From Pseudoneurospora amorphoporcata (Eukaryota; Ascomycota; Sordariomycetes; Sordariales; Sordariaceae), in assembly GCA_033297205.1 (NCBI GenBank), contig MU859230.1:1-64000 (forward strand): a stretch of 64,000 nt of DNA. Direction: 5' to 3'. The position numbers and the translations under genes were made by a program. Below the pieces are notes generated by a model. It saw nothing but the letters and a program-made list of their open reading frames with translations. It had not been told where the DNA came from and searched no databases. This document shows, piece by piece, positions 10,925 through 23,600 of the stretch. Position 1 is the stretch's first letter. The number at the start of each line of letters is the position of its first letter.

Positions 10925-11145
10925 TGTCACGGGGCGCGAGCAAGCACTAAGCTAGGACTTTGATTGTTGTGCGCAGAACAGGAAGAGAATCCTGTACGCG
11001 CACGAGAACTACATAGGGCACAGGCGGGGGCCCGTACTATAACCAGCCGTGCTGCACTCAGACAGCTGCACTCAGCTGGCTGCACCAATGCAGCACAGCC
11101 TCTATCTATCTATATACAGGAACAGGCTATGCAATGCCTGTGACA
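10925..11145 (-). repeat. 5' LTR of the chromovirus (right copy)
   Basis: 221 bp matching the left LTR except for three clustered G-to-A changes at 11036, 11039 and 11041, each in a TG context. A CTATCTATCTATATA tract (TATATAGATAGATAG on the coding strand) near 11100-11115 may serve as a TATA region for minus-strand transcription. Confidence 0.95.
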
Positions 11146-14100
11146 AGTAACGTGCGGTATATTAGAACATTTTGCAATATTAATTACTATACAAATCGGT
11201 TCGTGTGCGTCAGAGGCTCCATTGTGTTATTCTAGTATATGAAAATGAAGGAAGAGGTGAGGTTAATAGTTTTTGCTGACTTAGCAATTTCTGAGGCATT
11301 TCTGCTAACTTTTTACTCATACTGGTCACTTTCTACTAGTTCAACTTTTGTTAGTACAACTGCTAAAAAATGGCAGAAAACTATCACACTATACCCTTTT
11401 CAGAAGGCATTGTCTGTGCGCTGAGAGGTACAAAGAACGTCACTAGTATAGGTGGATACAATAGGGATTGAAGCTATTCAGAGAGTAGTCTGTTACCCAT
11501 TCTGGTTTAGAGGGGAAAAAAAATCGAGCTTAGCACAGTTTTTCCCAGTCTTGCCCTATTCCTGGGCCAGGACCAGTTGCAACCGATTATACCCTTGGTG
11601 GTGTATGTAGAGGGTGGCATCAGGTGTGAAGGTGATGGCTGCCACAGTTGGTAAGGCGCGGCCGCCCTGTCGTAGGGAGTTATATCAACCCTTCAAAGTT
11701 TGTTAGCGCGATTCTTATGACAGGGGTCTGCAAACCTGCACAAAAAAACGACGGGATAACCACTTTGAAAACTGAAAACTGGAGAGAGTTTATAGAAACG
11801 GGAAACATGCATCAGGTTGATACCAACTTCTTGTATTAAAATTGGTGGAACATTGGTTGAGTTGCGAAGAGTACGTTGTGAAGCCCCACGCTAACCACTG
11901 CAACTTTCTACGTGTGATGTGTAGGACTAGCTGTTCCAGTGCCCCCACTGCTTCTACTTTACGACGCTCGCTTCTGTCTCTGGACCTTTTGAGGATGCAT
12001 TGGCATTCCAGTTGCTGATTAATTTGCACCATCATCCTCGAGTAGCATTGAGTTCGGCATCAAGGTTAACTGCGACCTCAACTCACCATAGGTCTTTGAA
12101 GTTGCTTACCCTCGTAATCAACAGTAGGTACCACCCGCCCTCGGACTATGCGGCTGGACTGTTGCCGAGTGAGCGAGGAGACAATGACGTTATGTCCTAC
12201 GTGCTCACGCGACCTGACTGTAGCCTTTTTTCACTTTGCTTCTTACTAAGTACACTCAATCTCAACGTCTGTCTATATGTCAACTTGAATTAGCCGCCCA
12301 GGTCCGTGCTCAACGATGATGTGACCGGTATTTAAATTTCTTAGTAACATTCACTTATGTGTTGCCCTTTCCTCTTCTTCTTTGGCTTATTCCCAACTGG
12401 CACTTAATCTTGTACACCCATTTTGTACTCCGTAGTAGCACTTCCTAGCACATGGCCGAAGCGAAACCCAACCAGCTGGTGGCTAGGAGTGAGTGGTTTC
12501 TCTACCAAGTAAAGAAAGGGATGCAATGTATTCGGACCTGTGAGCAGTATATCTGCTTTACTAATCGAATGTTTTGGTACCACTTTGTCTGTTTCTCCGC
12601 TCGCATGTCCACGTCTACGAGCTTGGTTGGGCTTGGATCGCGCCGCAAGAGAGCTGAGGCCACAGAGCCTTTGTCGGAATTCGGAACTGGCCGTTGATGG
12701 GCATCATTGATCATTCGGCCTTCCAACTCTTTGCCTTTCTGCCAATATAGAAGCACTGGAAGCACTCAGCCGCCAGATGAATCCCGGAGGGAATTCTCCG
12801 TACGAACATTTACGATACTGTAGCGGGCACGGTCGGGAATTCGGGAGACACCGGGAGCATGTTCGTCTCCCATAAGTACCATCATTTTCATTCTTTGATG
12901 TTGGTTGTACCTGTGATGTCAGCCACAGGCCGATCCCGAGTTATCCATATAGTACTGCTCACACTGAGAGAGTCTTTGATGACAAAGCCCACGGTGAAAA
13001 CGGAGAGAAGCATCCGACTGCCTTTTCTGCCTTTCAAACAGCAACCACGACTGAGAAGACCGAATCTTTGTGACACTGGGTTCAGGGGCAGTGAGGGGGT
13101 GCCAATGGAACCCGCCTTCTTTCATTTCTGGTTCTTACCTCTAGGCACCTAGCGCCTGTAAATACATACGTATACACCGTCTTCAGTGGGTGAGTGGATG
13201 GACGTCCGACGAGTAGCAGGTGCAATGCTCAACTGCCAGCCAGCCAGCTTTCTGCCGACCGAAACTGAGCGGGTCGAAGGATCCAGCCGTGCCAGCTTTA
13301 AAATGTTCCTAATGCAGGGTCCGCCAGAGAGCGGGATCGTCCATTCCATTCTTGAAAGGGTGACTGAATTTTCAGTGACAAGCAAGACTTATATCATCCA
13401 TGATTGGCCAACCGGGCGTCATGCCGAGGCTTGGCCATTCAGACGTGTCCATTTCAATCTGTGTCCTACAAAAATATAGTACAACTGCATACTCGTACAT
13501 GTAAGAAACGGCATGTCCATAGCCAAGTACAGCCAGTACTAGTGCCGCTAACAATCAATGCCCTAGACCCCACACAGTTTTGCGCTAGTGCGCCATGAAT
13601 TTCTCCCGTCACACTCGCTGCATCGACCGAGTGCCCGTGGGCGAACCCGTAATGAATGGTTGACAATGAATCCATCTTTTAAATCCGGCCCTTCCCTCCC
13701 ATGGAAGGCCTTCTTCCTTCAACACCAACCACTCGTCTGAATGACATATGATGCGCTCAACTTGACACCCGCCCCGCAGGCATCATCACAGTAACAAGAA
13801 CGCTACCCTCAACATCGAAGCTGGTTTTCACACCGGAGTTATCCCGATATCTCTGCATCACCCCATTTGCAGCACTCTGCGGCGTTCGCTCACGTGTCCC
13901 CGCCTACGGCCCTCGACAAGACCTCCTTTACTCCTCGATCGGAGGCAACTTTAAGCGCCACCGAATCTCAAACTCCTCGTTAGCATACCCTCGCTGGAAA
14001 GCTTGACCAGCTCGAGCTTTCCCAGGTACTTATCCAACCACGACGCATCCCACACAACCCCGGAACAATTTGGGCAATCAGCAAAAATGGGCAGCTTATA

Positions 14101-14387
14101 GTCCCCAGAAAGAAGTGCCCTGGGACGCTTTTGGTTCCACTGCTCGTCAACACAGAAACAAGCCCGTCCGTACCACTACCACCAACAGTAGTGTCATCAC
14201 ATCTTCTCCATTTCCCTCCTCCAACAGTCCACCAGACCGAAAACGTCCCGGTCAACCACGAGCCACCGTGCCGATCGATTCGAACCGCCAACCCATCTGC
14301 TACCTCCCTGCACTATTTCGTCGGTCAAACCAGCTTCCCCTGTCTCTCTTCGAGCATATCCTAGCCCTGGCCGGTTCTGGCCGTCTG
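11146..14387. other. Transposon-to-gene boundary without a supported gene
   Basis: The first few hundred bases after the retrotransposon are AT-richer and may be the displaced upstream part of the Harbinger relic. From about 11650 the composition becomes ordinary. Short open frames exist on both strands (for example 13186-13479 plus and 12502-12765 minus), but none shows a recognisable motif or a codon pattern that stands out. The last 400 bp or so is the promoter and 5' leader of the phosphatase gene. Confidence 0.55.
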
Positions 14388-15607
14388 ATGACCCACTCCG
14401 ATTTCAGCGCCTCAACGCTTGTTTTGTCAACCAAGAGCGTCCTGCATCCGTCACTGCTACAATCGGAATCCATGACACCCCTGGCTTCCATGGTAGGGGG
14501 CAACAAGGCCGTCACGAAGAGGAACACGAGAGCATTTGTTGGTGAGAAAACAGAGCAGGCCCCACTTGGGCCTCAGTCAGAGAAAATGACAAAGGAAGAT
14601 GAGAAGGCGGACGCGGAACCGCACAGAAAAGGCTCCATCGGCACATCGACAAGCCAAAGTAGCCGCTCAAGCCGCCAGACGAGCCTCGAGTGCTCACCCA
14701 TGACTGCCGCGACGTCGTTGGATACGGATCTGTCAGATTTGAGCAAAGAGGAACACCTTAGCCTCCCCGACGCACTTCGCGATGTTGAGCCTTCACATGC
14801 CGTTCAAGCGTACAGCCACAGTGCCAAAGCTCCCTTGCGGCCAAACCCTATTCTTCCACTCATTACCTCGGATGGGCGCCCCAAGAATTTCGGTGTCGTT
14901 GTCCCTGGAGTATACCGAAGTAGTTTTCCGCAGACGGAAGATTACCCGTTTATCGAGGGCCTCGGGTTGAAGACCATGGTGTAAGTTACCCGATTCGGAA
15001 ACACTATTCCCCACCCCAAACGTACTGACGAGGGCTTTCCAGCACATTGGTCCAAAAGGATTTCCCCGAGGGCTATGATACTTTCCTCAGCAAGAATGGT
15101 ATCAAGCATCACGTCTTCGATATGAAGGGCACCAAGAAAGAGGCAATTCCCATCACGACGATGAAGGCCATCCTCCGGCTGGTGCTCAACACAGCCAACC
15201 ACCCACTAATGATTCACTGCAACCACGGAAAGGTAAATTATCCCTCGACGATATCTTGACTAAATGGAACGGTCAAGCTAACATTGGTTGTCTAGCATCG
15301 CACCGGCTGTGTGGTTGGAATTGTTCGCAAGACTCTTGGCTGGGACGTGAACAATATCCTGGACGAGTACCGGCGTTATGCCGAGCCCAAAGTTCGCGAG
15401 ACAGATCTCAACTACATCCAGGGATTCGAAATGGCCCAAATCTCGAACCTTTTCTCCAAGGACAACACGACGTGGGGGCGATTTGCGTCGCCCAAGTTCG
15501 CCCACTCCACAGCCGTGGCCATCATTTTCTTGTTATTCTGGTATCATTTTTCCGGAATTTCGCTGCCAGCTTCGGAAGCAGTGGATCGCAAGCTGCTCAC
15601 TCAGTAG
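14388..15607 (+). CDS. Siw14-like atypical dual-specificity phosphatase with C-terminal membrane segment
   Basis: Three exons (14388-14980, 15043-15232, 15296-15607) give about 364 residues. The C-terminal half is a plant-and-fungi atypical DSP domain (Siw14/Oca family): it starts at NFGVVVPGVYRSSFP, then KHHVFDMKGTKKEAIP, and carries the active site HCNHGKHRTGC, where Cys257 and Arg263 form the Cx5R loop. Family members such as yeast Siw14 remove the beta-phosphate from inositol pyrophosphates. A hydrophobic stretch (about residues 332-348, STAVAIIFLLFWYHF) near the C-terminus suggests tail anchoring, which yeast Siw14 is not known for. The N-terminal 180 residues are Ser/Thr-rich and low complexity. 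The frame is open back to 14007 without an ATG, so the start is uncertain: 14388 and 14472 are candidates, or an upstream exon exists. The second intron splits the active-site loop. Confidence 0.85.
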
Positions 15608-16503
15608 CTTTTCGGCATCACGTTCGGATGCTCGTCGGTTCTTCTCGGTCATAATATCACACATTTTGGCCCCCACACAAATTCCACGGGCACGATAAAC
15701 GCGCGGCGCAGCTCGTTACGCAGCTGGATCCGGCAGTGAGGTGTATTGAATCATAAAGGGGAAAACACTACGATATTTTTGGTTAAGTCGGAATTTAAGA
15801 TCCAGCGGATATCCTGCGTCAGAGCGGGTGCAATGGCGTAGCGTTGCAAATGGGGTGTTTCCATACCGGGAATCTGGAGGCTGGCAGACGATGTGATACA
15901 CAGGTGGCTTCCCTTCTGGGGTTTTACATGGCCACGAACCCAAATTCGGAATTGGGATCACTTGCATGGAAGAGATTAGATAGGATGGAGAGTGGAGACT
16001 ATCAAGTGCTGAGTGTCTCCTGGCGTTCGTACGGTTTCCCTGGTATTCATTAGGGCGGTTTCCTATGTTCATATTATGATTATGGTCGTTGTCGTCGCAG
16101 TGTTGGGTCTGCACATATAGTGTTACGCTATTCAAGCTTATAACTCCCAGAGGAGTGAGCAGGAAATTCAACACCCATTTGGGGCGTGTGCTGCTCAAAG
16201 CGAACATGTTCAGAGAGTGTGATTTTGTGCAAAAGCCGAATTTTCCTTGTTTGCCATTTCCCGCCCTTTTGACGCCGCCGAATGCTTGCTCTTTATGATA
16301 CAGTATGATACAGACACATAACTCCTCCCACAGAAGACCCCCGAAATAACGAGCCCGTCTTGCCCCTCTTCTCCTAGCAACTTTTGGATATGCAACAAGT
16401 GCACTGGTCCACGAACTGTCCATCGTGGCCCTCCCGAACACACCCCTACATGCCAGGACGGCCTCGCTCCCTTCGCAGCATCTCAACCGTCCCTGTTGAT
16501 TCT
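15608..16503. other. Convergent intergenic region
   Basis: This holds the 3' flanks of the phosphatase (plus) and the Aim19-like gene (minus). A 263-codon minus-strand open frame across it lacks any recognisable domain and overlaps both 3' flanks, so it is not called. Confidence 0.6.
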
Positions 16504-17033
16504 TCATTCGCTATCGCTGTACATGCCCCACTTGTCCATCTCCTTCCTCTCCTGCTCCTCGGCCTTGCGATCACCCGTCACGTAGGTGTAGGTGCCGGCA
16601 AGCACGTTGGCAGCGCTCAGGCCCATGGCTGTGGCCCGCACGGCGCCGCGAGCCGAGAACTTGTTCTTGAGCGCAGCGGGACGGCGACGGGCGGCGAGGA
16701 GGAAGTAGATGCCGCTCCAGGCGGCCGTCATGCCGGCGCTGTCGATTTTGAAGCCGGCCACGCTGAGGTAGCTCGAGAACATGAGGAGAGGAGTGAAGAG
16801 CATGGGCAGGGCCTGGAAGGGACGCCAGTGCAGGGCGGTGATGAGGGTTGCTAAGCCCATGCCGGGGAGGGAGGAGGCTGGGTTTGAGTGTTAGTGTTTC
16901 GTTTTGTTTCATTGTGTGTAAGTGAACATGGAGGGGTGTAAGGCAGAGTGAGCGAGTGAATAGTGGAATACCTACACCCCCAGGCCCTGGCCTTGTCAAG
17001 GGCGGATGTCTTGATTTCTTCTTCGGTTGACAT
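16504..17033 (-). CDS. aim19: Aim19-like mitochondrial protein
   Basis: Two exons (17033-16976 and 16877-16504, joined at a GTAGGT...CCCAG intron) give 143 residues starting MSTEEEIKTSALDKARAWG. Residues about 30-115 match the fungal Aim19 family: ALHWRPFQALPMLFTPLLMF, a Gly/Ser turn, then MTAAWSGIYFLLAARRR and a second hydrophobic stretch (RATAMGLSAANVLAGTYTYVTG). Two to four short hydrophobic segments make it a likely mitochondrial membrane protein. In yeast AIM19 was named from altered mitochondrial inheritance; the molecular role is unknown. An in-frame ATG upstream at 17075 exists, but 17033 gives the family-like start. It is divergent from the DnaJ gene. Confidence 0.85.
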
Positions 17034-17959
17034 GATGGGCGAGGATAATTGGATATTTGTTGTTGATCTTTTCACTAATCTTCAACACCGTCTTTTTTTG
17101 TTTAACGATTTTTGAGCTATCTGCAGCTTCTGAATCGGCTCATGTCAGTTGAAGGAGGCTGTGACGACAACTGGTTGAATGACTAAGCAAACTAGATCCA
17201 TCCTTGTTGCCCGTTCCCGTCCTGTCTCCAATTTCACGGTTCCACCGTTCCCGGTTCCGGTCTGGTGCACGGACCATGCGTGAATGAAATGGAAGGAAAT
17301 GGAGGTGAGCGCGGAAGTTCCATGCTGTCCGGCTCCCTGACCGAGCCCGTTGTTGGTTTCCATGCGTGTCTTCTCGGCGCTACGCACGGCTGTGTAGAGT
17401 ATAAAACTCAAATAGGTATAAGCGTTGAATACTGAACGTATTAAATGGTTCCCTATGTCCGTCTAATATTTGTAGCATCCCACTCTGACTGCAACTGATA
17501 AGGCTAGTACGTACACTTTTTGGACAAGTTGGCGGTCCCCTCCGCGCTGCAGCGGTTCCAGAAAAAAAGCCACGCTTTCGACTCACCTGTCCGCTCTCCT
17601 TGTCAAGGCATTTACACATTCGCGACCCGGACGGCCCTGAGCCTGGCATCAAACACCAGAACGCTTTAGAACTTCTTTCTCCCACTCGGATCTGTGATCC
17701 TGATAACAACCAAGTCTTTGTCGCCGACCTGTCGCCCGGCTTCTTCTTGTCCTGCTTCACAAACCACGACGTTGTCAGGGACACCGCCTTTGCCTCGTTG
17801 CGTCACTACATTTCTCAGTACTTCGCAACGAAAGATCGGCCAACGAGACGATCCGACGTCTAGGGTTAGACAATCACCTTCGACTTCATCTTCAAAGATA
17901 GTCACCGACCGTGCCTACTAGCGTCTTACGGACCAGGACCACAAGACAAAGGGCACATT
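17034..17959. other. Divergent promoter region between Aim19-like and DnaJ genes
   Basis: 926 bp separating the two start codons. No open frame with recognisable features was seen. It must hold both promoters and 5' leaders. Confidence 0.6.
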
Positions 17960-19111
17960 ATGCCCGCAGCCACAACCTCGGGGGCCGATGCCTCTAGCGG
18001 ATCATCCGCCCACAATCGCCAGCACAACCAGGGCAACCAGGAGCGCAAATACACAGTCGAGCAAAAGGCTGCGGTCCTGCGAATCCGGAGATGCGAACCC
18101 ACTGCCTTTTACGAGATCCTCGAGTTGTCCAAGACATGTACCGACGCCGAGATCAAGAAGGCCTACCGCAAGCAGTCGCTGCTGACACATCCGGACAAGA
18201 ACGGCCACGAGCATGCCGACGAGGCCTTCAAGATGGTTGCGCGCGCATTCAGCGTCCTGGGCGACAAGGAGAAGCGCGACAAGTATGACCGCTTCGGAAC
18301 CGACCCGGACAGCCGGTTTGCCAGCGCGCAGCAGCAGCAGAATCCGTTTGCCGGGTTTGGGAATAGGGGAGCAGCAAGGGCGCATCAGGGAGGCATGTGG
18401 GGAGACGACGCAGATATTAGCCCCGAGGAAATGTTTGCGAGGTTCTTTGGCGGAGGAGGTTTCGGTGGAGGTCCGTTTGGAGCCGGTATGTGTCCCGCCT
18501 CTGAATCTGCAGGATACGGGACTTCGGTTTACTGACATTCTTTTCTCTTCATAGCTTTCGACGGGGGACCGCAGTTTGTCTTCAACTTTGGCGGCGGGCC
18601 CGGTATTCGGGTGCACCAATTCGGCGGAGGAAGGCCCAGGACTCGTCCTCGGCAGGCTGGACAGCAACAAGGAGGAGGCAACAGTATGTGGAGCACACTC
18701 ATGAGCCTCTTGCCCATCATTGTCCTCTTCATCTTCCCCATGATCTCTTCGTTTTTCTCCGGAGCGACATCGGGGCCATCAACACCGGCCATGCGCTTTG
18801 AGGAGGCCAAGTCCCCTTTCACAATGGCACGTAAAATGCCCAACGTCAAGGTCAACTACTTTGTCAACCCGAACGATGTCAGGCAATATTCCGCCTCGAA
18901 GCTGTACAACTTGGACCAGAAGGCCGAGGTCATCTATGTGCAAACGCTACAGAACCAGTGCGAGCGAGAGATGACGGAGAAGCGGCGGTTGATTGAGGAG
19001 GCTCAGGGGTGGTTCAGTGTGGACAAGGAGAAGTTGGCCAAGGCCGAGAGTTTCGAGACACCAACTTGTATCCGGATCAGGACCCTTTATCCCTCGGGAT
19101 CGAAATTCTAA
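17960..19111 (+). CDS. ER-membrane DnaJ protein (Hlj1/DNAJB12-like, J domain plus DUF1977)
   Basis: Two exons (17960-18485, 18555-19111) give 360 residues. The J domain spans about residues 48-115, with the HPD motif at 77-79 (LLTHPDKN) that stimulates Hsp70 ATPase, and ends KRDKYDRFG. A Gly/Phe-rich region follows (FGGGGFGGGPFGAG), which the intron interrupts. A single transmembrane stretch, SLLPIIVLFIFPMISSFF, lies at about residues 245-265. The C-terminal part (VNYFVNPNDVRQY, then NQCEREMTEKRRLIEEAQGWF) is the DUF1977 region found in DNAJB12/14 and related proteins. By family knowledge these sit in the ER membrane with the J domain in the cytosol and help Hsp70 in ER-associated degradation. 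The start is the first in-frame ATG. Confidence 0.92.
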
Positions 19112-20633
19112 AAGGGAGGGCTGATGTCTGGGTTAGGGAGACAAGTGTCGTGATAGGGAGGTTGGTGCTGTGGGTTCAAGCGCTGGGTGCTATAACGAAC
19201 TGTAGGCATGGCATCCAGTTCCGCGCAAGACCTTTCTTGATTAGACTTACAGACAGAGCGGGAGTCGGGACGTGTACTTGATGCGTACTGGCTTGACGTC
19301 TAATGAGAAACGGTGTTTGTATAATCCTAATATATATGTATACCTTATGCATAGAGCGCTGGGTAATCCTTCTCAGCGACGTTTCAACGCTTGGACCTAC
19401 AGAGTATGAATGATGGGGTTGCTGAAGGCCATGTGACTTCAACTTGTCTTGAGCTATCAAAATATCTCTTTTGCTAGGTCACGATTTGGTGACAGACGGA
19501 AATGATATGTTGACATTCCGAGTTCCTGTCAAGTGGAATTGTTGGAATATCGGATGCCTGTTCATGTCCCTGGCCGCCCTGGACCGCCTAGGCAGGTGGT
19601 GAGGGGTAGCTGCTGCCAGCCTGCCATGCATGACCCATGGTTGGGAGGCCGTCAAAGTGGCCAACGACATTGAATTCGTAGATGTAGGCTGCTTTTACCT
19701 TGTCCTCATGCTCGGCCAAGCATTCCACCAGCCTCCAACTCTCCAGTCTTTGGTACCATGACGTTGCCAATGCCAATCTCCCCTTAAGACCACGACGGAT
19801 TCTTATCGCCATTTTATATCGTTTCATGTGGTTGGTGACAGCAGTCAGCCTCTCAGCCTACAAGTCAACCTTTTGCGGCCAAGCACCAAGGTCGCCACAA
19901 GATAAAGAGTCCCACTACCTCACGACGGGAACCTTGAGGGGTCCAAGTCCGCAGCTGCTTGGAGCTTCGCACTGCCACACCTTTCCAGCTGCTGGGATTC
20001 CGTCCCGTCTCTTCCATTTCTCATCGACCATTTGAGCATTACAACCACCTCGCGCTAGAAAGAGTCAACTGCCATTGCGAACTTGCATCAACAACACCAT
20101 ACTGGCTTTATCGAGGAAGGCCATCTGTTCACCCCTTGCAACTCAACTCTTGCTCTTGTGTAAGTACCTAACTTAGACCCGAAGAAACACGCTGTCCTCC
20201 AATCGCTTCTGCGCTGGATCCTAGTGAGCAATCCACTGACGACACCCATGCTAGGCCCCCGTCTCGTGCTAGAAACGCAGCGCTATCCCAGGAACATCCT
20301 CGAACCTCCAGACGTCGTGCGCCAATGACGCAGCTGTTCACTCAACTTCGAACCGCTCTCGACCTCGAACTTCACTACGAAAGGCTGCTTTGTTTCGATT
20401 GAACGATATTCCGCGGCCAGGACTGTTTGGACGTTCGAATCTGTTTGGAAAGACGCCACGAAATCTATACGATACATAATCCAGAGGTCGTTGTCACGTA
20501 CTCAATAGGGTCTTATTCGAGTCATTGCAGCTTAGACGCGCTTACTCGGCTTCCTCGGGCCTACATCCTCTCGGCGGTCGACACTTTCCCGACCACTAGG
20601 TTTCTTTTGCCATTGATCTGCGACTCTCGAGAT
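19112..20633. other. Intergenic region and probable long 5' leader of the MINDY gene
   Basis: No supported gene. The part near 20158 has a GTAAGT donor-like site, so the MINDY leader may contain an intron. The open frame upstream of 20634 continues without an ATG. Confidence 0.5.
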
Positions 20634-23600
20634 ATGGTCACCAGGAAACCTCTCCCAGCAAATGCTACCCTGGACCCGGCAGTACGACGAGAACCATCTT
20701 GGTCTTCCGCCATGAACTCGGAAGCAAACATGGCGTGGAATGACGAGCGTGAGGGGCAGCAACGCCAGGGAGCATCAGACGGACAAGCCGGTGATGTGCC
20801 ACGATCTCTGAGGCCCGGTCAGAGCTTCTCCAACTTATCAGGCATCGAGGACGATAATATTTGGGCCGACAACAACCCGGAAGGGAACAGGTCTGCTACT
20901 GGCGGAGAGCCAGGTGACATTGGCCGGGTGCCTACCGTTTTGAGGCCCGGCGGCAATGCTCAACCTTCAAAATCCGGTGCGACGGAAGCAGACAAGGTAG
21001 GAGGCGATATCAACCGGATACCAACCGTACTGCGACCAGGAGGTTCCCACGGACAACCAGAAACTAATCCGTTCAAGAAAAAGATGCTAGGAAGTACGCC
21101 AGCCAACGAAGGAGAAGGCACGATCCCGGCACAACCAGCATATTCACCACCCGTACCACCTGTACTGTTTCCGTCTTTCTCAAACTTGAGCATATCCGAA
21201 GGTCCTGAACAGAGCAAGAACCCCTGGCAACCTTCACCGAATCACCAAGAAGAAGGCCCTGCACAACCGTTGATTCCGGATTTGCAACAGAACCACACCG
21301 GAGGAGACCCTTGGAAGTCTCCAACCTCATCTCAGCAGCTCACCCCTGGACCATCAATGAGCCCGCCAACATTGCTATTACTACCCTCTGATGAGGACTC
21401 TGCAAAATGGGATGAACGGCGTTTACAAAAGGCTCCTGAGCTTTTGCCGCCGACTACAGGAGAGGAGACACTTGATGATTCGCACGCATGGGATGACTTG
21501 GGCGATTTATCCAGAGGGAGGGCGCCGGCAAAACCGCCTGCTACCACGGCAGATGACTGGAACTTGATCGATATTGACACGCGTCCTGGCCCTCCATCAC
21601 GAAGGAGCACTTGGGAGGATTTTGGCGACGACGATGAGGGCTCTCCTAAGCCGGCCACGGAGAATAACATTCCGGCACCTGCCGCGCCTCCTACAATAGG
21701 AGCTGTCGTGCCTCCTACACCACCGCCTGCCGTGGCTTCTACTGCAACATCTACTGTGCCCCCTAATTCGATGCCTGTCGTCGAACAAGCCCCTCCACTC
21801 CCCGAGAGAAGAACAGGAGATAATGCACCCGAGTTACCACCTAGGTCTACTGAAGCGCAGGCCAGTTCATCTACGCAACCACTCCGCCAGGTTGACAGGT
21901 CCGAGACATACCAAATCAAGAGGATCAACTGGTATGACGCCACAGCGGAAGCCAACCCGAGGACATCGCCGATTCTGATTCAGAATGCGAATGGACCATG
22001 TCCGCTTCTTGCGCTCGTCAACGCTCTCATCCTCTCTACACCGGCACATCAGGACAACACGGTCCTCGTGGAGACGCTTCGGTCGCGAGAGCAAGTCAGT
22101 CTCGGGCTGCTTATTGATGCTGTCTTTGACGAACTGATGTCTGAGCGACGACTGGGCGAAGATGCCGTTCTACCGGACATTACCGAACTCTACAACTTTC
22201 TGCAGAGTCTTCATACCGGCATGAATGTTAACCCACGCTTTGTCCCGACTAAGCAGATGGAAGACGCCTTCAACCAGACATCACTTAGCAATTTGCCTCC
22301 GACGGAGAGAGGTGGTCAGATTCCGGGAACTTTCGAGAGTACGAGAGAGATGAGGTTGTACTCTACCTTCTCCATACCCTTGATACATGGTTGGCTTCCG
22401 CCTAAGAATGATCCGGTTTATGGGGCATTCGAGAGGCAAGCGGCGTCGTATGATGACGCCCAGAGCCTTATGTTCCGCGAAGAGGAACTGGAAGCCAAGC
22501 TGAGCAGCCCCGATGGACAGGGCTTGACCGAAAATGAACAGCAAATGCTCCAGGACATATTTGCCATCAAAGATTTCTGGAAAACATCGGCCACACAACT
22601 TACAACATGGGGGCTTGGCGTCATTAGCAGTTCCATGAAGCCAGGAGCTGTGGCAATTCTCTTCCGGAACGACCATTTTACTACCTTATATAAGCACCCA
22701 CAAACTGGGAAGCTCATGACACTTGTCACGGATGCAGGGTACGCCACCCATGACGAGATAGTATGGGAATCGCTGGTGGATGTGAATGGTGAACGAGCCG
22801 AGTTCTTCTCTGGTGACTTCCGCCCTGTCGGCGGTGCTTCACACGACCCTAGCAACAATTCTGCCGCATCGCACGGTAACTCGGGAGAGGGCAGTGGGTG
22901 GACGACGGTTCAGGGCCGTAGGGGACGGGACCAGAGGGGCAATGTGCAGGAAGATGCCCCAACATCCCCTTCGCATGAACAAGAGGACCACGACCTTGCG
23001 CTAGCACTTCAATTGCAGGAGGAGGAGGAACAGCGTCACAGAGAAGAGCAAGAACGTAGACGCCGGGAACGAGAACTCTCGGAGCAGTTCATCGAGCAGC
23101 AAGCACGCACCCCGAACGGACAGCAAATCCAGGGCCGCGGACAAGGCCATGCGCGCGGTGGTGGTCTTGGTGGGGGTGGTAGCTTACGAGGCGGCAGAGG
23201 CGGCAGTACCGCAAGTCTAGGGAGCCAAAGAGCGGCGGCCTTAGCATCACGCAGCTCCCTTTCGGTTGCTTCCACAGCTCCGTCCATGCGCCGAAGCACC
23301 AGCTCGATGAACGTCTCTGCGAACAATGGTGGAGGAGCTAGTCCGACAGCGAACAGAACCGGTGCAAGAACTTCGGGTCAGACCCTGAGATCACTCATTC
23401 CTCCTCTTCCCGGTCAACAGCCACAGCCGTTCACAAATCGCGCAGCGGATGAAGCAGTAGAAGATGCTCCACCGAGCTATGATGTCGCTGCTACACAGGC
23501 ACCGTATATTCCTCCAGAAGGGCATCCCAGCCATCCCTCAAGCAGCCCTACCGCGACTCGCGCCACTGTTGCTACCGGAGCAGGAGCCACATCTCCTCGC

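Larger units (their letters stand above)
3631..11145 (-). mobile_element. Complete chromodomain-type Ty3/gypsy LTR retrotransposon (7515 bp), RIP-damaged
   Basis: Two direct repeats of 221 bp (3631-3851 and 10925-11145), each starting TGTCA and ending TGACA, bound the element. AGTAA occurs immediately before (3626-3630) and after (11146-11150), a 5-bp target-site duplication. Coding is on the minus strand in the order gag, protease, reverse transcriptase, RNase H, integrase, chromodomain, which is the chromovirus clade of Ty3/gypsy elements. A polypurine tract lies next to the 3' LTR. The two LTRs differ at only three positions (3742/11036, 3745/11039, 3747/11041), all G to A after T, which is RIP-like. 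Numerous in-frame TAG and TAA codons mean this copy cannot make its proteins. It landed in or beside the Harbinger relic. Confidence 0.95.

Noticed and set aside
11239..11424. 61-codon frame beside the retrotransposon
   Set aside because: No motif, AT-rich, next to decayed repeats.
15716..16507. 263-codon minus-strand open frame
   Set aside because: It covers both 3' flanks of convergent genes, has no recognisable motif and its composition resembles non-coding DNA.
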